From Gluconacetobacter sacchari (lineage in GTDB: Bacteria; Pseudomonadota; Alphaproteobacteria; Acetobacterales; Acetobacteraceae), in NCBI RefSeq assembly GCF_014174255.1, contig NZ_JABEQJ010000028.1:1-64000 (forward strand): a stretch of DNA of 64,000 nucleotides, written 5' to 3'. The notes under the pieces are model-generated. The model saw nothing but the letters and a program-made list of their open reading frames with translations, had not been told where the DNA came from and did not search any database. A program made the position numbers and the translations under genes. Numbering within the stretch: position 1 is the first letter of the stretch; each line of letters opens with the position of its first letter. Shown one piece after another: positions 1 through 8,273 of this stretch.

Positions 1-45
1 ACCATGCCCCGGTCGTTTCGCGTCGTTCTTCAGGTCGTTCCTCAT
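1..45 (-). CDS. N-terminus of an unidentified gene leaving the left edge
   Basis: An ATG on the minus strand (45-43) is preceded at ideal distance (7 nt) by a GGAGG ribosome binding site (57-53). The frame stays open to the window edge, giving 15 residues, MRNDLKNDAKRPGHG. This is too little to assign a family. The start sits directly beside the point where the neighbouring TonB receptor loses its N-terminal half, so it may belong to an element or rearranged segment that interrupted the receptor. That last point is inference. It could also be chance, since only 45 bases are visible. Confidence 0.35.
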   Translation of the reverse strand, partial: MRNDLKNDAKRPGHG

Positions 46-46
46 C

Positions 47-1765
47 GTGACACCTCCGCACGTTCCTCATGTGCTTATCGAGTGTCTCAAAAAACCGGGA
101 GGCGGGAGAGCCGCCAGCGACACCACGACCGTGAAATGGGGCGTCGACGGAGAAATCACACACGGCTGGAACTACGACGTGTCCTATACTTGGGGCACCA
201 ACGAGACGAACGAACGTGTCGAGGGCGTCGGCAGCTATGTGAACCTGCTACAAGAATATGGCCTGCGCCAAGTCGATCCGACCGATACCAACAGCGCGCT
301 GGTCTATGATCCGTCGGTCTGCAATGCCGCCGCAGGCTGCGTCCTGTCCAATCCGTTCGCAACCCTGTCGCCGTCAGCTACGCGCTACGCAAACTACACG
401 ACCAGCAGCGAATATTACTACCAGATGCGCGACCTGAACGCCCGCATCCATAACGACCACGTCGTGAAGATGCCGTATGAGCATGGCGGCAGCCTGGGCA
501 TCGCCCTTGGCATGGAACATCGCGGCGAACAACTGGCCTACCATCCCGACCCGCTGGTCGGCTCCGGCGAAAGCCTCACGAACACCGCCAAACCCACGGG
601 CGGCGGCTTCAACGTGACCGAAGGCTATCTGGAAGGCAGCCTGAACCTTCTCAACCATGCCTTCCTGGCGCGTGACCTGACGATCGACGCTCAGGGCCGC
701 TATTCGGCGTACAACACCTTCGGCTCGGTCAAGAACTGGAAGGCTTCGATTGACTGGGCGCCGACACGCGATATCCGCTTCCGCGCCACGTTGGGCACCT
801 CGGTCCGGCAGCCCAGCGTCTATGAACTGTATCAGGGCCAGCAACTCGGCTATATCGCGGCCACCGACCCGTGCGCGCAGGCCGACAGTTATGGCGGCCT
901 ATCGCCCACGGTCGTCGCAAACTGCGCCAAGACCGGCATCGACAGCTCGACCTTCCAGGACGCCAATTCCGGCCAGATCCCGACACTGACGGGCGGCAAC
1001 CCGCACCTCAGCCCCGAAACCGGCCGCACTTATACCTTCGGCACGGTCATCACCCCGCGCTGGATCCCGGGCCTGTCGACCAGCGCCACTTTTTGGCACT
1101 ACACGATCGAAAACCTCATTTCCGCCATCCCGACCCAGACCATTGTGGATGGGTGCTATACCGGCACCAACACCGGATATTGCTCGGACATTCTGCGCTA
1201 TCCGGGCACCAACCAGATCGATACCGTCAACGCCTTTTTCATCAACCAGGGCGGCCTACATGAAAGCGGCGTCGACTGGGACCTGGACTACCATTTCCGG
1301 GTAACGGCGCTGGATTCGTTCACAATCTCGAACAACTTCCAGCAGTTGGTGAACTACAAGCAGCAATATGTGTCCGGTGGTCCCTGGGTGAACCTGACGG
1401 GCGCACTTCTCTACCAGAGCGGCATCGGCCAGCCCAAGGTGCGTGACTACGCCAGCCTGACCTGGACCCATGGTCCGTTCTCGGTCACTTACATGATGCA
1501 ATATATCGGCGGCATGCAGTGGAACGACGGTACCAACTTCCTGACGCCGCTCGGTTCACGTCGCTACAAGACACCGGCGATGGTGCAGAACGATATTTCC
1601 TTCGCCTATCGCCTGCGCCGGTGGCAGTTCACGGGCGGCATCCAGAACATCAACAACAAGAACCCGCCCTTCATCGCCAGCGCCACGGATAATAGCGGTG
1701 CCGCGCAATATGGCGGCTTCTATATCGGCCGTTATTTCTTCCTACAGGCCGGCGTGAACTTCTGA
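47..1765 (+). pseudogene. TonB-dependent receptor, 5'-truncated (barrel only)
   Basis: The product is the C-terminal part of an outer-membrane TonB-dependent receptor: many alternating beta-barrel strands and a terminal aromatic residue (ends GVNF), as expected of an intact barrel end. Recognisable receptor sequence begins only near base 116 (SDTTTVKWGVDGEI). There is no signal peptide, TonB box or plug domain. A family member is usually 750-1000 residues; about 550 are left. The frame is open upstream of the nominal GTG start (47) but encodes nothing receptor-like there. The abrupt start, next to a minus-strand gene with its own ribosome site, suggests disruption by insertion or rearrangement. 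Without plug and signal peptide the remnant should not function. It is followed by a strong terminator. Confidence 0.7.
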
Positions 1766-1794
1766 TCGGCCACGACGTTTATCGTCGGGTCGAG

Positions 1795-1824
1795 GGCGGC
1801 GGTCACAAGACCGCCGCCTTTTTT
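1795..1824 (+). terminator. Rho-independent terminator after the truncated receptor
   Basis: A perfect 10-bp stem (1795-1804 GGCGGCGGTC pairing with 1809-1818) closes a 4-nt loop and is followed by six T residues (1819-1824), 30 bp after the receptor stop codon. Confidence 0.93.
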
Positions 1825-2089
1825 GTTTCGCATGTGCGGTGGCACGGAACTTTCCTGACGTCTCTAAACTAAATTTTATGACGAGCACGAAACTCGTGAT
1901 TGGTCAGGCCAAAAGGAAGACTGATATTCTTTCCTTTATGGGACTTGATTTTCCGAGAATTCCCGAAGAATTCGTCCCCGGACCGACCCGCCTCCCGCTT
2001 CTTCATCGAACAGTCGCCGCCTTCGCATGATCCGCTCCTTTTGCCAAGACGGCGCACGCGTGTGCCGCATAACGGTCAAGACAGAGACA

Positions 2090-3730
2090 ATGAAACGATC
2101 CTTCCTTCTCTGCGGCGCAGCCATGGCAGTGCTCGCGTCACATGTCGTCATTCCTTTTTCGGCACGAGCCGAGGATCACGCGCCCCATACGGATACGGCG
2201 GCGACCAAGCGGCCACCGGCCGCGTTCGACTTCTCGCCGCAGCAGAAAATCTCTGACGGCACGGTGACCGTACGAGGGCAGAAGATCGCCTATCAGGCAG
2301 TTGCCGGCACCCTGATCGTCCATCCCCAGGACTGGGACGACGCCACACCCGAAAAGACGAGCAAGCCCGAGGACGAACCCGTGGCGGCCATGTTCTACGT
2401 TGCCTATTTCAAGAAGGGGGTAAAGAGCACCGAACGTCCGATTACTTTCGTCTATAATGGAGGCCCGGGTTCGGCGACGGTCTGGCTGCATATGGGGGCG
2501 TTCGGCCCCCGGCGGATCGTGACGGCGGACGATGCGCATACCGCCGCCGCACCGTACAAGCTGATCGACAATGACGACAGCCTGCTCGACGTGACGGACC
2601 TGGTCTTCATCGATGCGCCGGGTACCGGTTTCGGCCGGCTGGGGGGCAAGGACAAGGAGAAGGCATTCTACGGGACCGACCCCGACGCCTGGGCATTCAC
2701 GGATTTCATCGCCCAGTTCCTGGGCCGCTATCGCCGCTACAATTCGCCCAAATATCTCTATGGCGAAAGCTACGGCACCACGCGATCAGCGATCGTCGCG
2801 AACATGCTGAAGCAGGAAAAGGAGATCGACCTGAACGGCGTGATGCTGCTGTCGCAGATCCTGGATTACGACAACAGCATCGATCGCCCTCAGAACAATC
2901 CCAGCGTCGACCAGCCCTATGTCCTGGCGCTGCCCAGCTTTGCCGCGACGGCGTGGTATCATCACAAACTGCCGCAGCAACCCGCCGACCTGAAGGCCTT
3001 CCTGCACGAGGTCGAGCACTTCGCCCTGACCGACTACACCAGCGCCCTACAGGACGGCACGGCGATTTCCGATGCGCGCTTCAGCGAAATCGCCACCCGC
3101 CTGCACGCCTATACCGGCCTGCCGGTCGAGTACATCAAGCACGCCAACCTGCGTGTGAACGGTGGAGAGTTCGAAAAGACTCTCATGGGCGACGAGGATA
3201 TCGATACCGGACGACTAGACAGCCGCTTTTCCGGCGCCTCGATCGACCCCCTGTCGCAGCGGCCGTTCTATGACCCGATGGATTCGTCCATGGGGTCCGC
3301 CTATCTGTCGACCTTCAACGACTATGTGCGTGACGCGCTGCATTATGGGGGAGAAAACCCGACCGGCACCTATGAGGACTACAAACCCAGCGCTCATTCC
3401 ATCGGGAAATGGTCCTTTACCCACGAACAGCCCGACAGCCCGCATTCAGACCGCGGCCTTCCCAACGTGCTGCCTGACCTGGCCATGGCGATGAAGGAAA
3501 ATCCCCTGCTGAGGGTGCAGTTGAACCAGGGATATTTCGATCTCGGCACGCCCTATTTCGAAGGCGTGTTCGAAATGCGTCATCTGCCGATCCCGCGCAA
3601 GCTGGCCGGCAATATCGAGATCCATCAATATATGTCCGGCCACATGGTCTATGCCCACGCGCCGGCGCTGAAGGAACTGCACGACAATGCCGCCGATTTC
3701 ATCCGCCGGACCGATAACCTGCATGGATGA
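2090..3730 (+). CDS. Secreted S10 serine carboxypeptidase-like peptidase
   Basis: A serine carboxypeptidase of the alpha/beta-hydrolase fold (family S10), predicted to be periplasmic. The start at 2090 is chosen because it begins a clear signal peptide (MKRSFLLCGAAMAVLAS, cleavage likely after ARA, about residue 27); an in-frame ATG at 2027 would bury it. The nucleophile is Ser in YLYGESYGTT (about residue 227). The oxyanion-hole motif NGGPGSATVW, a candidate Asp in GYFDLGTP (about 484) and His in YMSGHMVYAH (about 518) complete the triad. Length (546 aa) is normal for the family. It sits between two TonB receptor genes, and a secreted M1 aminopeptidase lies further downstream, so a role in trimming imported peptides is a reasonable inference. 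The ribosome site is weak. Confidence 0.88.
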   Translation: MKRSFLLCGAAMAVLASHVVIPFSARAEDHAPHTDTAATKRPPAAFDFSPQQKISDGTVTVRGQKIAYQAVAGTLIVHPQDWDDATPEKTSKPEDEPVAAMFYVAYFKKGVKSTERPITFVYNGGPGSATVWLHMGAFGPRRIVTADDAHTAAAPYKLIDNDDSLLDVTDLVFIDAPGTGFGRLGGKDKEKAFYGTDPDAWAFTDFIAQFLGRYRRYNSPKYLYGESYGTTRSAIVANMLKQEKEIDLNGVMLLSQILDYDNSIDRPQNNPSVDQPYVLALPSFAATAWYHHKLPQQPADLKAFLHEVEHFALTDYTSALQDGTAISDARFSEIATRLHAYTGLPVEYIKHANLRVNGGEFEKTLMGDEDIDTGRLDSRFSGASIDPLSQRPFYDPMDSSMGSAYLSTFNDYVRDALHYGGENPTGTYEDYKPSAHSIGKWSFTHEQPDSPHSDRGLPNVLPDLAMAMKENPLLRVQLNQGYFDLGTPYFEGVFEMRHLPIPRKLAGNIEIHQYMSGHMVYAHAPALKELHDNAADFIRRTDNLHG

Positions 3731-3949
3731 TGTCCGGCAAAGACGACCGCGCCGGGGCTGAAATACACCGCTATCGACGATCATGCCTCCGACCCGTCGA
3801 TCATCCTGGGCGATTTTCGACCGCACGTGCCGGTACCGGACCAGCAAAGAACCGACCCGCCTGCCACGGACGTTGCCCTGCCTCACCCAGCGGCAGGGCA
3901 TCAGGTACGGACCATGCCGCCCGAAATGTCCATTCCGGACCCGCGCTAG
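3731..3949 (+). pseudogene. In-phase open remnant directly after the S10 stop codon
   Basis: After the S10 stop (TGA 3728-3730) the same reading frame stays open for 72 codons to a TAG at 3947. The translation is protein-like (for example GLKYTAIDDHASDPSIILGD) with codon use that drifts away from the local GC-rich third positions toward the end. There is no start codon or ribosome site. It could be the tail of a decayed gene brought in by deletion, or a former C-terminal extension of the peptidase. I do not recognise a family. It may be chance, as long open frames are common in GC-rich DNA. Confidence 0.25.
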
Positions 3950-4231
3950 TGGCGATCTGACGCGCTTCCAAACAGGCTCGAACGCCCCGCGCTGTCAGGC
4001 GCCACAGCGTCATGACCGGACCGCCCATGACACCGCGTGTACGGCGCCCAGCAATGCTCTGTTGCATTCATGACACGGAACAGGCCATCGCCGCAATGAA
4101 TGACAAAAATCGCGCCTTCTTTCCCCATAAAAATTAGTTGATAGATTTCCGTAATAATTTAAATCGAGTTTATGAATTTCTGATATTCGTTTCGGCGGCT
4201 GCGAACCGTCCGGCAAAATCGACGCATCGCC

Positions 4232-4251
4232 ATGTTGCTTATCAGCAACAT
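4232..4251. promoter_or_regulatory. Perfect 20-bp palindrome upstream of the TonB receptor
   Basis: ATGTTGCT-TATC-AGCAACAT, 8-bp arms with a 4-nt spacer. There is no T-run, so it is not a terminator. Its position about 300 bp before the receptor start and its AT-rich setting fit an operator or a structured leader. The binding protein is unknown. Confidence 0.4.
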
Positions 4252-4423
4252 AACGACAGAAATCTGTCACAAACTGCATGCAGGCAGTCGACAGCCCCGC
4301 CCCTCTCATGTGTAGTTTTCATTAACGTGCCGCAACAGGCAAAGACACATGCCAAAGGGAGTTCCACGCGATATCGCCAGCACCGGACATCCGGAACGAG
4401 ATGAGACGCGACCAATCGTTGCG

Positions 4424-4452
4424 CATGTCTGAATCGGACCGATTCAGACATG
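4424..4452. promoter_or_regulatory. Perfect 29-bp palindrome upstream of the TonB receptor
   Basis: Two perfect 14-bp arms (4424-4437 and 4439-4452, core CTGAATCGG-A-CCGATTCAG) separated by one base, ending 94 bp before the receptor ATG. A perfect dyad this long is very unlikely by chance. With no T-run it is best read as an operator for a dimeric regulator, or as an mRNA hairpin in the receptor leader. Confidence 0.55.
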
Positions 4453-4546
4453 TTCTCCGATGGGACGACCTGGCGTGGCCTTTGGCACCGACGACCGATC
4501 AAGACACTTGCTTACCAATCTTCACGTCAATATTCTGGAGAAATCC

Positions 4547-7500
4547 ATGGGCGATCGACAGATGAAGCCGATAACCACACGAACTTTGCGGCGAAAGAAC
4601 GTTCTTCTTCTCGCTTTCACGGCCATGAGCGGGGTGATGTCTTCCTCCGCCTTCGCCCAGAGCGCGCAGCCGGCGGCGCAGACCCCGCATAAACCCCATG
4701 TCCGGACGGCCAGAGCCGCGAAGCCGTCCAGGGCCGCACGGTCAACCCGCGTCGCAGCGCCGGTGGCCCCTGTCGCGGCAGGTCCGGGCGCAGCGATGCC
4801 CGCCGCCACGGCACCCTCGGTCAACGCGTCGGTCCTCGCGGGTGCCGCAAGCGTCGCGTCCGCACAGGATTCTTCCCCCGCGACCGAGAATGTCGTCGTA
4901 ACGGGCACGCTGTTCCGCGACGCCAACCTCGCCAGCGCCTCGCCCATCACCCAGATCACGCGCCAGGATCTGGCGGCGCGCGGTCTCAAGAACGTGACCG
5001 ATGCGTTGCAAGCGCTGTCGGCCAACGGCGCAGGCAACCTGACCAACGCGTTCGGCGCGAACGGCGCGTTCGCCGCCGGCGCATCCGCGCCGTCGCTGCG
5101 CGGCATGAGCACTGACTCGACCCTGGTCCTGATGGACGGGCAACGCCTGTCCTATTACCCGCTGGCCGACGACGGCGAACGCAACTTCGTCGATACCAAC
5201 TGGATGCCATCCTCGATCCTGGAACGGGTAGACGTGATGCAGGATGGCGGTTCGGCCACCTATGGCGCCGACGCCGTGGCCGGCGTGGTCAACTACATCA
5301 CCCGCAAGCAGATCAAAGGGTTCGAAGGCAATGCCGAAGGCGGGTTGAGCCAGCGCGGCGACACGGGGCACCAGAAGCTGTACGCCACTTACGGCTGGGG
5401 CGATCTGAACAGGGACGGCTGGAATCTCTACATCAACTCGGAATACCAGCAGGACGACGCACTGTATAACCGTCAGCTCGGCTATCCGTACAACACGGGC
5501 GATCTCAGCGGTCTTCCGGGCGGCTTCAACGGCAACAGCAACGTGGTGTCCGGCGGAACGATCGGCAATTTCACGGCCACCCCCGGCGCGATCGTCTCGC
5601 CAGTAACTCTTACCCAGACTCCCTCCGGCGGCAGCTACCCCACCAATACGGGGCCGTGGCAACTGGTAAACCCCGCCGGATGCGCGAGCGTGGGTCAGCA
5701 GGTCAGCGGCGCGGTGGCGGGTGCCCCGGGCATCAGCACCGCCTGCACCCAGAACACGGTCGGCAACTACAAGCAGATCCTGCCCGACATCCGCCGCGTC
5801 AACGCGACGATGCACTTCACCGCCAACGTCACGCCGCGTTCGCAATTCACCACCATGTTCAACTATTCGCAGACGCTGACGAACTTCTATAGTTATACCG
5901 GTCCTTATTCGACCATCGGCTCCAACCCCTACCTGACCGCCACGGCGCAGGACACCTACCTGCCGGCCTCCAGCCCGTACAACCCCACGGGCCAGACGGC
6001 GCAGATTCTGGCCCTGTATGGCGGACTGGACCCTCATACATCGGAATTCAGCCAGAATTTCCGCGGTTCGATGCGCTATGCCGGCTGGGCGCCGTCGAAA
6101 TGGGGCTCGGACTGGAATTACGACATCAATTTCGTCGGCATGAATACCCTGCTGAAGCAGGTGAACACGGGCTACCCCACGGTTGCCGGCATCGAGAATT
6201 CGATCACCAGCGGCGCCTATAATTTCGCCAATCCGGGTGCGAACTCGCAGGCGGAACTGAATTCCATCGCACCCAAGAACGTGATCAATGCGCGGTCGCA
6301 GGAATATTCCGAAGACATGCATGTCAGCAAGGGGCTGTTCAAGCTTCCGGGCGGCATGGTCAACCTGGCCATCGGCGGCAACATCCGTTGGGAATCGGTC
6401 AACGATCCGAATGCCAACCCCGCGAACCTCAGCAATCCGGCGGCGGAATATGTCGGCATCAATCCCTTCAGCGCCAAGGGCAGCCGGTGGGTGGAATCCG
6501 GCTATTTCGAAGTCGCCCTGCCGATCGTGAAGATGCTGAACGTGGACGTGTCCGGCCGCTACGATAATTATTCCACCGGCATGCATCATTTCTCGCCGAA
6601 AGTGGGCGTGAATTTCAAGCCGGTGAAGCAGTTCCAGTTGCGCGGCACCTTCTCGCGCGGCTTCCGTGTGCCAAGCTTCGCTGAAACGAACGGTTCGGTC
6701 TTGGGTTATACGGGCTGGACGCCCAACAATGCGGCCTTCGCGGCGGCACACAATAACGACGCCTACTCCACGAATGCGACCAACATCGGCCTCAATACGG
6801 TGGGCAATCCCAACCTGCGGCCTGAACTTTCGACCAACTTCACGGGCGGCGCGATCATCAGCCCGGTGGAGTGGCTCCATATCTCGGCCGATTATTACTA
6901 CATCAAGAAAACCAACTACATCATGTCCAACCCGAGCGCCAATCCGGCCCTCGCGGCGGACAACTTCCTGGCGGGCGCGCCGCTGCCGGCCGGCGTTCTG
7001 GCGGCAACGCCCGGCATTCCGGACATCCAAGCGCCGAACGCACCGCCGCTTCCAGGCTTCTTCACCGTTCAGTACGTCAACGCCCGCAGTTTCATGACCA
7101 ATGGCGTGGATCTGTCGATCGATGCCACCCGCCACCTGCCTGGCCCGCTGCATGATGTGCTGTGGTTCAGCCGGGGCACGGCCACCTACGTGCATGCCTC
7201 CAACCTGACGCTGCCCGACGGCAGTGTCTATCACTATGCCGGAACCATCGGGCCATACGAGCAGGTGTCCGCGTCCGGCACGCCGCGCTGGAAGGCCAGT
7301 TGGGCGAATACCTTTAGCTGGAAAGGGCTGAGCGTTACGCCGACGGTCTATTACACCAGCGGCTACAAGACCACCGCGGAAGACCAGAACGGCCCCAATA
7401 CCAATAGCTGCGCCTACACCCTGTCGGGCTATGGCGCGGTCGGCGCGCCGAGCACCCAGTGCCACGTGAAAAACTGGTGGGATGTGGACCTGACCGTCAA

Positions 7501-7669
7501 CTACCAGATCAACCCGCGCTGGTCGGTTTACGCCAATGTCTACAACCTGCTGGGCTTCCGGGCGCCGTACGATTACTCGACCTACGGCTCCTACCTCTAC
7601 AACTCGTCCTGGACGCAGAAGGGCATCGTCATGCGGTCCTTCCAGTTCGGTGTGAACGTCCGGCTCTGA
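4547..7669 (+). CDS. TonB-dependent outer-membrane receptor
   Basis: A full-length receptor (1040 aa) for energised uptake across the outer membrane. The ATG at 4547 is chosen because GGAG (4537-4540) lies 6 nt upstream and a signal peptide follows at once (hydrophobic VLLLAFTAMSGVMSS, cleavage likely after AFA). A long Ala/Pro-rich linker of about 80 residues leads to the plug (ENVVVTGTLFRDANLAS, then SLRGMSTDSTLVLMDGQRLS and MQDGGSATYGADAVAGVVNY), followed by a large barrel ending GVNVRL. The type resembles large receptors for peptides, sugars or other complex molecules rather than siderophore receptors; the substrate is not determined. Flanking secreted S10 and M1 peptidases make peptide uptake plausible. 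Two perfect palindromes lie upstream and a strong terminator downstream. Confidence 0.92.
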   Translation: MGDRQMKPITTRTLRRKNVLLLAFTAMSGVMSSSAFAQSAQPAAQTPHKPHVRTARAAKPSRAARSTRVAAPVAPVAAGPGAAMPAATAPSVNASVLAGAASVASAQDSSPATENVVVTGTLFRDANLASASPITQITRQDLAARGLKNVTDALQALSANGAGNLTNAFGANGAFAAGASAPSLRGMSTDSTLVLMDGQRLSYYPLADDGERNFVDTNWMPSSILERVDVMQDGGSATYGADAVAGVVNYITRKQIKGFEGNAEGGLSQRGDTGHQKLYATYGWGDLNRDGWNLYINSEYQQDDALYNRQLGYPYNTGDLSGLPGGFNGNSNVVSGGTIGNFTATPGAIVSPVTLTQTPSGGSYPTNTGPWQLVNPAGCASVGQQVSGAVAGAPGISTACTQNTVGNYKQILPDIRRVNATMHFTANVTPRSQFTTMFNYSQTLTNFYSYTGPYSTIGSNPYLTATAQDTYLPASSPYNPTGQTAQILALYGGLDPHTSEFSQNFRGSMRYAGWAPSKWGSDWNYDINFVGMNTLLKQVNTGYPTVAGIENSITSGAYNFANPGANSQAELNSIAPKNVINARSQEYSEDMHVSKGLFKLPGGMVNLAIGGNIRWESVNDPNANPANLSNPAAEYVGINPFSAKGSRWVESGYFEVALPIVKMLNVDVSGRYDNYSTGMHHFSPKVGVNFKPVKQFQLRGTFSRGFRVPSFAETNGSVLGYTGWTPNNAAFAAAHNNDAYSTNATNIGLNTVGNPNLRPELSTNFTGGAIISPVEWLHISADYYYIKKTNYIMSNPSANPALAADNFLAGAPLPAGVLAATPGIPDIQAPNAPPLPGFFTVQYVNARSFMTNGVDLSIDATRHLPGPLHDVLWFSRGTATYVHASNLTLPDGSVYHYAGTIGPYEQVSASGTPRWKASWANTFSWKGLSVTPTVYYTSGYKTTAEDQNGPNTNSCAYTLSGYGAVGAPSTQCHVKNWWDVDLTVNYQINPRWSVYANVYNLLGFRAPYDYSTYGSYLYNSSWTQKGIVMRSFQFGVNVRL

Positions 7670-7689
7670 TCGAACCCGACGCGATCATG

Positions 7690-7721
7690 GGGGGTGGTCG
7701 TCAGGACCACCCCCTTTTTTT
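7690..7721 (+). terminator. Rho-independent terminator after the TonB receptor
   Basis: A 10-bp perfect stem (7690-7699 GGGGGTGGTC with 7705-7714), 5-nt loop, then seven T residues (7715-7721), 20 bp after the receptor stop codon. Confidence 0.95.
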
Positions 7722-7748
7722 GTAGAGATGATGCGCCGTTTGTCGCCA

Positions 7749-7820
7749 ATGACGATGCGATGGCAGGATAGTATCTGGCTCAATAAAGGATTTACCATCC
7801 AACAGATGGTCTGGAAATGA
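7749..7820 (+). pseudogene. Decayed fragment of an M1 aminopeptidase gene
   Basis: The 16 codons at 7749-7796 read MTMRWQDSIWLNKGFT and align without gaps to the zinc-binding region of the intact M1 aminopeptidase in this window (bases 11113-11160, VTMGWWDNIWLNEGFA): by hand count 36 of 48 bases and 10 of 16 residues match. The catalytic-zone Glu of NEGF is Lys here. A TGA follows 8 codons later. Nothing else of the M1 gene is recognisable on either side. The fragment is best explained as the scar of a second, lost M1 gene. Confidence 0.6.
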
Positions 7821-7996
7821 GTTCTGCCGGCAAGCCCATCCGCGTTTCCAAACAGGCTCTGATCGACGATCACACGCCCGAAAAATTGCGTGTCGAAGCC
7901 AGGAAATCCGATCATTCACTTCTCTGGTGTACACCCCCTGCTTCTCAAATCCATGTTCTTGTAGGACAAACTGCGACCAAGCTTCAATTTCCTTGA
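7817..7996 (+). CDS. Possible small protein, 59 residues, unknown
   Basis: A 59-codon frame whose ATG overlaps the stop of the M1 fragment (ATGA). Its first half reads like a real protein (for example SAGKPIRVSKQALIDDHTPE), hydrophilic and basic, then turns less protein-like. There is no strong ribosome site. It may be a short gene of the AT-rich island, a piece of a decayed gene, or chance. I recognise no family. Confidence 0.2.
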   Translation: MSSAGKPIRVSKQALIDDHTPEKLRVEARKSDHSLLWCTPPASQIHVLVGQTATKLQFP

Positions 7997-8029
7997 CAGA
8001 ACATAACATCAGAGAGGAGAATGTTAATT

Positions 8030-8058
8030 CCTGCTTTTACACCTTAAATAGAAGCAGG
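8030..8058 (+). promoter_or_regulatory. Hairpin in the leader of the 50-residue peptide gene
   Basis: Inverted repeat CCTGCTT (8030-8036) and AAGCAGG (8052-8058) with a 15-nt loop, 37 bp upstream of the peptide ATG. A TTGACA hexamer lies at 7993-7998, but no good -10 sits 16-18 bp after it. The hairpin could be an operator or a leader structure. Confidence 0.3.
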
Positions 8059-8095
8059 TGATTGGCGTGCGTGAAACCATATAAGGGATTATGCT

Positions 8096-8248
8096 ATGTC
8101 TTCCTCAAAGAAAATTGTTCAATTGCAGAACAAGCTTTCCCAGCTCGATACCCTACTCGTCGGGAGCGTAAACGAGCGCGAGGTTAACCCCATCGTTCGT
8201 AAACGGATTGATGGGTCGGATTCCATTGGCGGCTATCCTCCAGAGTAA
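8096..8248 (+). CDS. 50-residue peptide, candidate RiPP precursor
   Basis: A short gene, ATG 8096 to TAA 8246-8248, with a good ribosome site (AAGGG at 8083-8087, 8-nt spacing). The product begins MSSSKKIVQLQNKLSQLDTL, an amphipathic probably helical leader-like segment. It ends RIDGSDSIGGYPPE, a Gly/Pro-rich tail with several acidic residues and no Cys. It lies 25 bp before, and co-directional with, an asparagine-synthetase-like PP-loop enzyme of the type that closes isopeptide rings in lasso peptides, so it is a candidate substrate of that enzyme. Against a classic lasso precursor: no Thr at the penultimate leader position before a Gly/Ala/Ser/Cys, and the last Glu is the C-terminal residue, leaving no tail to thread. 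I do not recognise the family; its role is inferred from context. Confidence 0.55.
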   Translation: MSSSKKIVQLQNKLSQLDTLLVGSVNEREVNPIVRKRIDGSDSIGGYPPE

Positions 8249-8273
8249 TAAAAGATAGCCAATTAAATTATTT

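Larger units (their letters stand above)
3950..4546 (+). other. Gene-free upstream region of the second TonB receptor
   Basis: About 600 bp without a convincing gene on either strand. It changes from GC-rich decayed-looking sequence to an AT-rich stretch (about 4120-4200), then carries two perfect palindromes (4232-4251 and 4424-4452) before the receptor gene. It probably holds the receptor promoter and operators, but no clear -35/-10 pair could be chosen. Confidence 0.6.

Noticed and set aside
1839-2030. 63-codon frame between the truncated receptor and the S10 gene
   Set aside because: No ribosome site or protein-like features; it lies in the AT-rich promoter region of the S10 gene.
4056-4068. 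GCTCTGTTGCATT resembling the end of an IS6-family element
   Set aside because: Only a partial match, no partner inverted repeat and no transposase nearby.
4138-4404. 88-codon frame upstream of the second TonB receptor
   Set aside because: No ribosome site, no recognisable protein character, and it runs through a perfect palindrome; treated as intergenic.
4742-7465. 907-codon open frame on the minus strand opposite the TonB receptor
   Set aside because: It mirrors the GC-rich receptor gene codon by codon, has an Arg/Gly/His-rich composition, no motif and no ribosome site.
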